In this document: positions 1 through 9,890 of the stretch, one piece after another
Position numbering within the stretch: the stretch's first letter is position 1
Layout of the letters: each line of letters opens with the position of its first letter
Assembly (NCBI RefSeq): GCF_000283155.1
Contig: NW_004454170.1
Coordinates: 18,493,903 to 18,557,902 of the forward strand
Direction of reading: 5' to 3'
DNA from: Ceratotherium simum simum
Taxonomy: Eukaryota > Chordata > Mammalia > Perissodactyla > Rhinocerotidae
DNA: 64,000 nt
Notes under the pieces: model-generated
The model's input: the letters and a program-made list of their open reading frames with translations, nothing else
Database searches by the model: none
What the model was told of the DNA's origin: nothing
Program-made: the position numbers and the translations under genes

Positions 1-404
1 GTTTCTGTACGTTTGTGTGTGAATGAGGCTAACGTTAACACAGAGTTGGCGTTTAATACATATTCGTTGAAGGAGTGGATGAGTAAAGAAACACAGAATC
101 CGATGTTAGAGATCAAAGCCTAATAAAGGCACTTTCCCAGGAAGAGGCAAAGACACAAAGGCCCTAGACTCTGCGTTTTGTAAGTGCCCTAGAACTGTGT
201 TCATGGACTCAGCCATTTGGGGAAAGAGAAGAAATACACATTTCTGATGATGGACTCAGGATGGAGGTTAACCAACTCCGAAGTGGATGTGTCCATATTT
301 CAATTCGTAACAACCACAAATGTTATTTGTCTAACTAGGAACACACAGGAAGGCAAGAACATTGGATTTAATTTCCATTTGTACTTACTTCTAACTAGCT
401 TTTG

Positions 405-535
405 GCATGTGTCCTTTGACATGTCATGCAATATTCCTGAGCCTCAGTTTCCTCATTTGTAAAATGGATATATCTCATAGGGGCTTCATGAAAATCAAAT
501 ACTATATATAAACGTGTGTAAGATTGAGCCTGGCA
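405..535 (+). repeat. MIR SINE fragment
   Basis: It contains the MIR core 'cctcagtttcctcatttgta' followed by an 'aaatggata' and 'gagcctggca' tail. Old and diverged. Confidence 0.7.
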
Positions 536-540
536 TATTT

Positions 541-1505
541 ATTCACTCAACAAACATTCATGGGCCAGGCACTAGGGATATAAAAGCAAAAAAGGCAAGA
601 TCTCGTCTCTTGAAGAGCTTATAGTCTAGTGGGAAAAATATACAAATAAATGAAAATTGAGATCATTATGGATGGTGCATTATGGGAGTAAGAGGAAGAA
701 CATCTAAATCAGATTGGGGAACCCAGGAACACTTCCTGGGGGAGGCAGTGCTTGAGCTGACTTTTGAAGAAGTAGGAGTTACATAAACAAAAATGGGAAG
801 GTCATTCCAGACTGAGTGGGCCGCATGTGCAAAGACAGAGGAGTGTGAAACTGCTGACTGTTTAGGGAACCACAGTTAGTTCAGTATGACCGGAGCAAAG
901 GGTGGGTGTGGGGGAGAGGCAGCAGATGGGGTGAGAGAGCTAGGCAGAGGCCACATCATGAAGAGCCTCAAGGGTGCCACACTTAAAGAGAGTGAACTTT
1001 ACCACCAAAGGTGTGGGCAACCACTGGAAAGTTTTATGGAGGGGTGGGTCAAAACTAGATTTATGTTTAGAAAGAGCACTCTGGGTGCAATGTGGGGAAA
1101 GGATTGTAGGGGTGCAGCCTGGAGGTGGGGAGTCCAAGTTGAGATCCCTATAGTAATTCAGACCAGAAAAAATGAGGGTCTGAGCTAAAGTCACGGGGAT
1201 GGGGAGGAGGAGATGGATATAAGAACCACGTAGGAGGTAGATCTTACAAGGCAGGGGTAGAGGGCAGGCAGTGAAGGAGATGAAAGAATCTAAGATGATT
1301 CCCATCCGACTAGATGAATGACATTGCCATTCATGGAGATGGAGAGCACAGGAGAAGGAACAGGTCTGAGATGGGAGTGGGGTGGGTAAGCATGATGCTT
1401 TCTCTTTAGGGCGTGTTCAGTTTTATTGTCTGTGAGTCATCTGGGCAGAGATGTCCAGGAGATAACTGGACATATGGATATGGACTAGAAGTATGGATTG
1501 GAAAA
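541..1505 (-). repeat. LINE2 (L2) 3' region, antisense
   Basis: It begins with the reversed L2 end 'attcactcaacaaacattca' and the 'ggccaggcactagggata' block. It continues through the typical 'gcaaagacagaggagtgtga', 'agagcctcaagggtgcc' and 'agcactctgggtgcaatgtg' segments. Diverged; open frames within it are not genes. Confidence 0.7.
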
Positions 1506-1569
1506 AATGACCAAGACTGTTAGCTGTTCCTCAATCAATATTTATTGCCTCTTATTCTTTGGTAATAAA

Positions 1570-2105
1570 ATTCTTTCCCTTCTTTTTTCTGGCTATGTGG
1601 ACACCTGGAATAAAATTTACGTTTTCCAGCTTCTTTTGCAAGTGGGCATGGTCATATGACTAAGATCTAGACAATGAGATGTAAGTGAAGCATCATGTGA
1701 GAAGTTCTGAAAACCTTACTTTAGATTCAGCCCGTGTGTAACCTGTGCCCCTCTTTTAGCATCTGTCTTTTCCTCCATTTTCCTGCATGGAAGATAGATG
1801 CTGCCATCTTGGACAATCAGGTTGAGACCACTCAAAGGACAACAACAAGAGAGAAGGATCCTGGGCAGGGCCATCACTCTGCACTGCTCCAGAAGGGATC
1901 CTTGGCGCTGTAAGTGTGGATAGAGCTTCCTGTGAGGCAGTGCACAGCCTGTGAGGCTGTAAATGGTGGCCCAGAGCCTGGATCTCTGACCTCATGGAGC
2001 TTCATAACAGCTCTGGTCTATTTACTCAGGCTTTTATGTGAGAAAGAAAAAAATCCAAAACTTAGCTTTTAAATCACCAGTATTATCCTAAGTCACACAG
2101 GGCGT
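1570..2105 (+). repeat. Possible MLT1-type MaLR LTR relic
   Basis: It has an LTR-like order: 'ttccagcttcttttgcaagt', 'catggtcatatgacta', 'caatgagatgtaagtgaag', then 'gctgccatcttggacaatca' and a final 'ttatgtgagaaa' block. This resembles the older MLT1 (J/K-like) group from memory. Termini are unclear. Confidence 0.4.
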
Positions 2106-2423
2106 CACCAACCTACGGGAGAGAGCTGAAACCACAGATATGGATCCAGCCACCCAGGGGCTGTGTCCAGAGTGAGAGGAGCAGAGGAGAACAGCTGAGC
2201 CTGGATGGCAGGCCCCTGAGGGGTCCCTCACATTCTTTCCTCTGTTCATTCTGAAAGGTTCCTTTGCTGTTTGTTCTTTTCATTCCCACGCTGCCTCTGG
2301 GATGAGAATAAGTCTTCTCTTCACATTCAGCTGTTAAGCCACCGCCATTCTGTCACAGAAGTCCTATGTTAACCATAAAGATCCACAGTTTGGCATGGGG
2401 TGAGGAAAGCAGCAGCAATGAGG

Positions 2424-2625
2424 TTAACAGCTTCATTGAGATATAATTCACATATATAACAGCCATGTAAAGCACACAATTCAGTGTTTTCCACTATTTT
2501 CACAGGGTTAGTCAACCATCACCATAATTTAATTTTAGAACATTTTTACTTTGGAAAAAGAAACAGGATTAGATGCCCATTAGCAGCTGCTCTCCATTCC
2601 ACAGCAATAATTTTTAACTCTGCCA
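2424..2625 (-). repeat. Old L1 3' end, antisense
   Basis: The text 'cattgagatataattcacat', then 'acacaattcagtgttttc' and 'caaccatcaccataattt' is the reverse complement of an ancient mammalian L1 3' UTR. Confidence 0.7.
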
Positions 2626-2669
2626 TTGGTGGTCCCTTAAAAATCTGAAGTAAACCAATGCCTCAGGTG

Positions 2670-2795
2670 TGGAAAGGCAGAGAAGGATAAAGCTGAGGGC
2701 ACTGAGGTTCAGAGAGGTCCAGTCACCCGCACAAGATGACGTGGAGGTTGGCAGAACCAGGTCTCCCAGCTTTCCCTTCAAGGCCCCTTCCCATT
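2670..2795 (-). repeat. MIR SINE fragment, antisense
   Basis: It contains 'actgaggttcagagaggtc' and 'ggcagaaccaggtctccc', the reverse-complement MIR body. Confidence 0.55.
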
Positions 2796-2859
2796 GCTGG
2801 ATAATGCCATTTCATAAGGACTCTGAAGGGAAGTAATAAGCTACCATGGAAGAATAATG

Positions 2860-3890
2860 ACCTTTTTGTTTCTTTAGAAATAATTTCAAACTTACAAAAA
2901 TGTTGCAAGAATACAAAGAACTCCCATATGCCTTTCACCCAGATTCCCCAGTTGTTAACATTTTACATTTGTCTTTCATTCTCTCCGCATATTTATCTCC
3001 TCTATTTTTTTCTGAACAATTTGGGAGGAAGTTACAGACATAATGTCCCATTATCCCTTAATACTTTAGTATGAATTTTCTAAAAACAAGGACATTCTCC
3101 AGCAAAACTACAGTATAAACATTGATACAATGTTACCATCTAATCCACAAAAAACATTCCAATTTTACCATCTGTCCCAACGATATCCTTTATGGGTCTA
3201 GAATCCAATCCAGGATTATGCATTGCACTTAATTGTCATGTCTCTTTAGTCTCCTTTAATTTGGAATATTTCCTCAGCCTTTCATTGTCCTGCACGTCTT
3301 TGACATTTGCAGAGTACAACCAGTTATTCTGTAGAATATTCCTCGACTTGGGTTTGTCTGATATTTCCTCATGATTAGCTTTAGGTGGTGCATTTTGGCA
3401 GGCCTACAACAGAGTAATGCTTTGTTCTTCTCAGGGTATCGTATCACGGGTACATGATGTCGATTTGTCCCATTACTGGCACTGTTAAATTTGGTCACTT
3501 AGTTAAGCTGGCGTTTGCCAAATTTCTCCACAATAAAGTTAACTAATAAGCATTTTGTACTTATTAATAAGGAATTAATAAGTATTTTATTGGGAGATAC
3601 TGTGAGGTGAGATAATTTGTTTCCCATCGAATATTCATTCACCAGTTTTAGCATCCATTGATGATTCTTGCCTAAATCAATTTTTATTATGATGGTTGCC
3701 AAACGATTTTCTAATTCCATCCTTCTTTCTATATTTATTAGTTGACATTATACTATGAGGTAGAGTTTTATTTACCTGTTTGTTTATTTATATCATTTTA
3801 GACTGATGGATTCCTATTTTATTTATAATGGATTGTAATATATTGGTCTTGATATTTATTTTGATTCTTAATTTTGATTTATTTTCATTC
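2860..3890 (-). repeat. Old L1 3' region, antisense (first segment)
   Basis: It starts at the reversed L1 end 'agaaataatttcaaacttac' and 'aatgttgcaagaatacaaag'. It continues with 'ccccagttgttaacatttta', 'tgtcatgtctctttagtctc' and 'ttagcatccattgatgattc'. The element resumes after the SINE and gap (4346-4487), and again after an inserted LTR (4971-5560). This gives one interrupted relic of about 1.7 kb. Confidence 0.75.
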
Positions 3891-4115
3891 TTTTTTTTTT
3901 TTTAAACTCCTTTGCCATTTATTTATTTATTTATTTTCCCCCAAAGCCCCAGTAGATAGTTGTATGTCATAGCTGCACATCCTTCTAGTTGCTGTATGTG
4001 GGACGCGGCCTCAACATGGCCGGAGAAGCGGTGCGTCGGTCCGTGCCTGGGATCTGAACCCGGGCTGCCAGCAGCGGAGCACACGCACTTAACCGCTAAG
4101 CCACAGGGCCGGCCC
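3891..4115 (-). mobile_element. ERE-type tRNA-derived SINE, antisense, no tail module
   Basis: The T-rich left end is the reversed poly(A). It is followed by 'ccccagtagatagttgtatg', 'gttgctgtatgtgggacg' and the reversed head 'aaccgctaagccacagggcc'. The flank 'gattt' at 3875 and again at 4116 suggests a target-site duplication, cut by the gap. It lies inside the L1 relic. Confidence 0.9.
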
Positions 4116-4120
4116 GATTT

Positions 4121-4345
4121 NNNNNNNNNNNNNNNNNNNNNNNNNNNNNNNNNNNNNNNNNNNNNNNNNNNNNNNNNNNNNNNNNNNNNNNNNNNNNNNN
4201 NNNNNNNNNNNNNNNNNNNNNNNNNNNNNNNNNNNNNNNNNNNNNNNNNNNNNNNNNNNNNNNNNNNNNNNNNNNNNNNNNNNNNNNNNNNNNNNNNNNN
4301 NNNNNNNNNNNNNNNNNNNNNNNNNNNNNNNNNNNNNNNNNNNNN
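4121..4345. other. Assembly gap (225 N)
   Basis: This run of undetermined bases interrupts an antisense L1 fragment. The ERE SINE ends just before it, followed by 'gattt', which is probably the start of that SINE's right target-site duplication. Open frames that cross the N run are meaningless. Confidence 0.99.
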
Positions 4346-4486
4346 TAATTGCCCTCAATTTGGCCAATGAGAGACCCTTCAAGTTGGGTCCTTTTAATAT
4401 GTCCTCATCATTACTGAGCATTACCTCACTTTCTGGCACCACAAGATGTTCTGGGTTCATCTAGTACATTCAATGACCTAGTCTCG
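4346..4486 (-). repeat. Old L1 3' region, antisense (second segment)
   Basis: It continues the same L1 relic: 'aatttggccaatgagagacc', 'cctcatcattactgagcatt' and 'ctttctggcaccacaagatg'. Confidence 0.7.
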
Positions 4487-4968
4487 TTTATTAGTTCCTG
4501 TGGCTGCTGTAACAAATTATCACAGACATGGTAGCTTAAAGCAACAGAAATTTATTCTCTCACAAGTTTGGAGAACAGAAGTCTGAAATCAGTACCACTG
4601 GGCTGAAATCTAGATGTCAGCAGAACCACGTTCCCTCTGGAGGCTCTAGGGGAGAATCCATTCCTTGCTTCGAACTTCCAATGGCTGCCAGCATTCATTG
4701 ACTCGTGGCCGCATCACTCCAGTCTCTGTCTCCGTGGTCACACTGTCTCCTCCCCTTCTGCCTGTAATCTCTTTCTGTCTCTCTCTTATAAGGACACTTG
4801 TGATGGCATTTAAGGCCCACCCAGATAATCCAAGATAATCTCCTCATCTTGAAGAGAAACTTAATCACACCAAAAAAGATCCTTTTTCCAAATAAGGTAA
4901 CATTTACAGGTTCCAGGGATTAGGATGTGGATGTCACTTGGTGGTCCACTTTTTAGTCTACCACAACA
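4487..4968 (-). mobile_element. MLT1-type MaLR LTR, antisense, nested in L1
   Basis: It reads 'ttagttcctgtggctgctgt', 'aaattatcacagacatggta', 'agcaacagaaatttattctc', 'ataaggacacttgtgatggc' and 'ccaaataaggtaacatttac', the reverse complement of an ERVL-MaLR solo LTR. The L1 text resumes directly after it. Confidence 0.75.
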
Positions 4969-5560
4969 CCCTGGAATCAGTCATTTCTTGAAGGATCCCT
5001 AGTTCCTTTTAATGGAAAATGGTATTTAGAAGCCAAGATGTGGATGCTAGGCATGCTCATCGCTACTTGAATGTCTTTACTTCCAGGCACTCTGTGCAGA
5101 GAGAGCTAGGAAATTATACAGACAGAAAGATGGCTAGATGGATAGGTAGGTAGGTAGGTAGGTAGGTAGGTAGATAGATAGATAGATAGATAGTTGTAGA
5201 TGTACATCTGTATATATGTATGCCTATGTAAGTATATATTTATGTATAACATGCACACATATATACACATAAATCTAATTTATCTATTTACATGAAAACC
5301 AGAAGTTCACACAGATACCTTCAATTCCAACCCAGCACCCCAGAGTTTATTCTAACCTTCTTCCTTTCTGTATTTGTAACTCAAATACAGATCTGTCCAA
5401 CACTGAGAGATCTGGCTCCTGTTATCCTCAATATGCTTACTTATTTGCTAAATTCTCCTGTAACCAATCTCTTGACCATGCCAGCTAAATCCACACAGCC
5501 CTGTTGCTGCCAGCCATAATGGCTATAGGGGATGAATCTCATCAGCCCTACAGAAGGGGA
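4969..5560 (-). repeat. Old L1 3' region, antisense (third segment)
   Basis: It resumes with 'ctggaatcagtcatttcttg', 'ggtatttagaagccaagatg' and later 'ccttcaattccaacccagca'. A GGTA/GATA microsatellite has expanded inside it. Confidence 0.65.
5141..5193. repeat. (GGTA)n/(GATA)n microsatellite
   Basis: Tandem GTAG units pass into tandem GATA units within the L1 relic. Likely length-polymorphic. Confidence 0.95.
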
Positions 5561-7050
5561 AGGATGGATAGGATCTTCTAATGAAAAGAGGCACAATATG
5601 ATTTTATTAGAGAAGTAGAATTGTTTGTGTTAAAGATAAATCTTTCTTCCATTGAGCTCAAAGTGCTTTCATTTATAATCTCACATTTGTTATGCTCAGA
5701 GAGATGTCCTCAAGTCCTGGAAATGAGGGAACGATTTTTATAAACCAACCTCCTTAAGAGCTTCCATCCTAAAGGCTTCAAGATGACTGAAGGGTTCAGA
5801 AGTTCCTGCACACGGCATACATAGTCACATTTAGTGCCGTATTTTCTCATCCTTTAAAAAAACGTGAATTTCCAGACACCCTGAATCTTAAATTGCTTAT
5901 AGACATAAGATGTTTTTCAGTTGGATGAACACCTTCATATTTAAAAACCCTAGAAGACCCTGGGGGAGCAATTTTAAAATCCACTCAGAGACACTAACCG
6001 ATGATTTTGCCCCTCACTAACTCCCTTTCTGGTGTTGTTAAAATGGGAGGAAGGGTGGAGTTCAGCAGTGCTGTTTAAATTCTAGACAAACACCGGATTT
6101 ACAGTGCTATTGTGTAATATCGTTGTCTAACACCTAGAGTGGTTTTCCTATCGGGAAATAGAGAGTGGGTGGTGGCGGGGTGGCGAGCATGGAAAATTGG
6201 TGGATTTGAATGCATTTGGGTGACTCTTCCAGACAAAGTTTTTCAGGCACACTTTGTTCTTTGCTCTCATGATTAAAAAAAAGTGTGTGTGTGTGTGTGT
6301 GTCTGTGTCTGTGTGGCTATCTTAGCTGTTGCAATCCCTGGGCTGCTTAAGCATTAATAACATTCTAAAAATGCAACAGATTTTGTTTTCGCTGCTATCA
6401 CGAATGCCAGGCATCTGGGGTGAGACAAGGAAAATGGAAACCTGAAGGCCTCCTGAAATTGTGGAATGATGACAGTGGCTTTCGGTAGCAGGGACTGGGT
6501 CTAATTTTCCTGTTCAGTTACAAAGCTTCAGAAATTAAAGCCAGGATATTAAAAAAGAGGGAAGAAAAACCTCCGGTTACTGCATACCACGGTTTTAAAA
6601 AGGAAGACATACATCAGGACATAAGGAAATGACAAGGCCGATTTGCAATAATTAAGCCTTTTTTACAGGGTCCAGATATGTGGTGTGACTATAAAGCAAA
6701 GAGAATTTCTTTCATACCACACAACTTACTTAAACATTCAAAGGAGTTGTTTCCACTTCAAAGTGGCCACCCAGGGAGCCCATGCACAATTCTAAGGAGA
6801 GTGTGGTCTTCAGAACATTTTGGAAACATTTTTTGGAGTTGACTTCAGTCACTTAATGAACCACATAAAATTTAGGCTCATGACTATAGCAACGAATATT
6901 TTTTTTTCCCACCAAAACTAGAATTTCCAGCCCTTTATTATCCGCTTTCATTCTCCTAAATTGACTTTAAAAGACTAGGAATTTTGAAAAAGAGCACACT
7001 CTCAAAGATCTTTTAATGCGATTCAAAGGAACGTGTCATTAGTGACAATT
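5561..7050. other. Apparently unique intergenic sequence
   Basis: I see no gene and no clear interspersed repeat here, apart from a (TG)n run at 6283-6315. It is one of the longer repeat-free stretches and could hold conserved non-coding elements, but nothing specific can be assigned. Confidence 0.5.
6283..6315. repeat. (TG)n microsatellite
   Basis: About ten TG dinucleotides are followed by interrupted CTGTGT units. Confidence 0.9.
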
Positions 7051-7054
7051 ATAT

Positions 7055-7265
7055 TAATAACGACTTATTGAGCTACCTGGGATGTGCAGACCCTTTACAT
7101 GCAATTTTTCTTGTTTTTTTTTCTCATTTTAGCAATGAAGAAACTGAGGCTCAGAGAGAGGTCAAGCAAGTACGTCAATGGCACAGTTAAAAATTGGCAG
7201 AATTTGGTTTGCAGCCAGGTCACTTGCCTTAAAATCGCATGCTTTTTGCCCTGTGCTACACCTAA
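7055..7265 (-). repeat. MIR SINE, antisense
   Basis: It has 'cttattgagctacctgggat', 'ccctttacatgcaatt', 'aagaaactgaggctcagaga' and 'gtcacttgccttaaaatcg'. Confidence 0.75.
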
Positions 7266-7269
7266 ACGA

Positions 7270-8360
7270 GCACACCACAATTTTTTTTGAGGAATGGCAT
7301 TAGTCCTAGAAACGTGTATCGACCCCCAAAGTAGCCATTTCAAAAGCACAACGCTCATTTGATTGTATAAATTCTCGTTTATTTGTTTAAAGCCTGTCTC
7401 ATTATTTTATTAGTCACATCTCATATTTCATGTGGCAGAGAACGTTTACAAGTGAAAATGCTAATGGGATGTTACCCACAAAGGAAGATGGGAAATGTTA
7501 ATATTACCGTTTGGAACAACAATTCTCAGGAACAGGAGGCGGAGGAGGGAGTTCAGACTCCCACGTTCACCCCACCAGAATCTCAAGGGGGCGGAGTTGT
7601 GGGCCTGATTTGAAAACAAAGCAGTGCTTTGTTCCGGTGCTTTTGTTCCCTCTGATATTTATGTTGAATTTCAGAAAATGAAAGGAGGGCATGCGATGTT
7701 TTAAAGTTGATCAAATGGGAAAAGGGGTTTTTAAAATGCAAAGGTTTTAAATAAATTTGGAAAATACTACCAGAAGGAAGACATAGTCTGCTTCAATGTT
7801 ATAGAAATCTTTGCCTTCGTGTGAGAAAACACTGCCCGGTAAAAGCTAGAGGTAGAGAGGGCTAAGAAAACATATCTTCAACGCCCATTGTTTAATAATT
7901 CAATGCAAACCCTCCTTATTATGCCGCTAAAAATCATTGCTGTTCTCAGAGGGGAGCTGGGGAGAGGAGCAGCAGCCTCTGGGCACAGACGAGGACGGAG
8001 GGTGTGAGGTTCCAGGAGCTGCAGATATTCAAACCTGTTCCCTCCTCCTGACGGAGATTCTGGCAGTGAGAGACAAATGCTCTCGAGCATCTGTTCGATA
8101 GACAGTTGTGAATGGCGGGGAATCTTTCTAAACAGATTTGTAGCCACTGTGTAAACAATTGGGTTTAAGAAAAAGCTCCGTTCGCACTAGCCTATTGTTT
8201 GATTAAAGAAGGTATGTGGCCTTGCGCCTCCGAGAAGGTCAGAGGAGATGGATTGTGCGCTGGGTGAACCGCTACATTTAAAGAGCACTGTGTGTTCAGG
8301 TCGGCTTCACCCTCATTCTGCGCCAGTATTTCCATCCCAGTTTTCCTCTGTATTCTTCTT
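7270..8360. other. Apparently unique intergenic sequence
   Basis: No gene or recognisable repeat. It contains the SOX-like palindrome and GC-box-like sequence described above. Confidence 0.45.
7615..7633. promoter_or_regulatory. SOX/TCF-like palindrome
   Basis: AACAAAGCA and TGCTTTGTT form a perfect 9-bp inverted repeat around one G. Each arm contains a SOX-type core (ACAAAG/CTTTGT). A GC-box-like GGGGGCGGAG lies about 30 bp upstream, in repeat-poor sequence. Function is inference. Confidence 0.3.
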
Positions 8361-8363
8361 ATT

Positions 8364-8490
8364 TTAAATTATTTGTGACTAGATGGTAAGATTCATAGGC
8401 TCCGGGGATATGATCTGTTTTATTCACCAGTGTACACTCAGCATATAGCAGAGTATTTGGCACATGGTAGGGACTCGATGAATGAATAAC
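8364..8490 (+). repeat. L2 3' end fragment
   Basis: 'gactagatggtaagattcat' and 'catggtagggactcgatgaatgaa' match the terminal L2 pattern. Confidence 0.6.
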
Positions 8491-9242
8491 GCAAAAGCTC
8501 TTGCTGCATCCTGCTCTGGGCTGAGCTGGTAGTGGCCCAAAGCTCATCTGAGTTCATTGGGTCAAATTCCAAAGAAAGCAGGAGAGTCAGTTTTCAATGA
8601 TGCATGGGCAGTGTGCCACTGCCAGGCTCTTCTTGCTACCATTTGGAAAGCAAACCACTGCTTCCCCTGCCAGCTTGTTGGAAGGAAATTGGCACTTTGT
8701 CACACCACCTTCGAAGGGTCCACCAATCCGTATTGTGAAAATACAAAATCTGGATTTTCTCTATTCCTAAAGTCTAGGGGTTGACCTCCCTGGGGCAGAA
8801 ACCAGGGAGGGGTGGAGTCCTGAACAGCAGCCAGTGCCATCAGCATGGCCTGCAGGGACAGTTCTCTGGAATTCTTTGGAGGGGGTCCTGGGTCCAAGCT
8901 CAAGAGGCCAGCCACTGGATGGGCTTGAGAAGAGATCAGCTGCGAACTGGGAATTGATGTGCTGGGAGCAGAGGAGCGGGAGACAGGGGATGCCAAAGCT
9001 GAAGAGAGGCAAAAGAGGCAGGAGACTTGTGTAGAGCCAGGAGTCAGCAAGAGACAGGGTCTTGCGTGGACAAGGAACTCTTCTGGTGACTCTCGTCTCA
9101 GCCGCCATTCTGACATGGAACGTTTGTTCTGGTCATATTTTCTGGACTACAAAATAGCCGGTACTACATGGAGGGTATTCAAAGGAGAGAAATCAAGTAA
9201 GCAGAACCTAGGCCGCTGGGATCAGAGTGAGGGCAGAAGACG
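8491..9242. other. Intergenic sequence without recognised feature
   Basis: Several overlapping open frames of 66-138 codons occur on both strands. None shows a recognisable domain, and I see no supporting splice or promoter context. Confidence 0.45.
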
Positions 9243-9386
9243 ATCATTAGAACATTAAAATCACCTGGGAGCTTTTGCAATCCATGGGTGCTGGACCCCA
9301 CCCCTAGAGATCCTGATTTAATTGGTTGGAACCGGGGCCCAAGCATCAGTGGGTTTTAAAAGCTCCCCAGGTAATTCTAACCTTCG
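9243..9386 (+). mobile_element. MER5-like hAT-Charlie non-autonomous DNA transposon
   Basis: 'aaaatcacctgggagctttt', 'gctggaccccacccctagag' and 'aaaagctccccaggtaattc' are the MER5-family body with its inner inverted repeats. Confidence 0.7.
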
Positions 9387-9698
9387 CTAGCCTAGATCAA
9401 GCAAAAGTGAACAGAAAGCAGGGAGAACATGCTTATTCACTTCTTGTCTCAATGGCCGAGCCCTCTCACCTGCTGGCCCAACTCATGCCAGGCACTGCGA
9501 CCTAGTCCCAGCCTATTCCTAGTCCAGAGAAATTGGAGGAAGCTGACTTCAGTAGCTCAGGTGACTGGGTTAGTTGGGACGGTCCCCTTCACTTTCTCCT
9601 TTTGGCAACCAAACTATGTCCTAAATCAGTTGAAGTAAAAGCCTTACATTGTAACGAGTATGATGGAATTAGCATATGATACAATGGTTTAACTTTAG

Positions 9699-9890
9699 AC
9701 TAGGGTTGCCAGTAGCATATAAAAATACAGGACACCCAATTTAGTTTTAATGTCTAAATAAACAATGAATAATTTTTTTAGTATAAGTATGCACCATGCA
9801 ATATTTGGGACATATTTATACTAAAAAGTTACTTGTTTACCTGAAATTCCGATTTAACAGAGCATCATGTATTTTATCCGGCAATCCTAC
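9699..9890. mobile_element. Palindromic non-autonomous DNA transposon (MITE-like)
   Basis: The left arm (from 'agggttgccagtagcatata') and the right arm (to 'tatccggcaatcct') are imperfect reverse complements over about 85 bp. They meet at 'tagtataagtatgcaccatg'. The hairpin structure is seen directly; the family name is not assigned. Confidence 0.65.

Noticed and set aside
3960..4460. Open frames of 123 and 136 codons on both strands
   Set aside because: Most of their length is the N gap, and the rest is SINE and L1 sequence.
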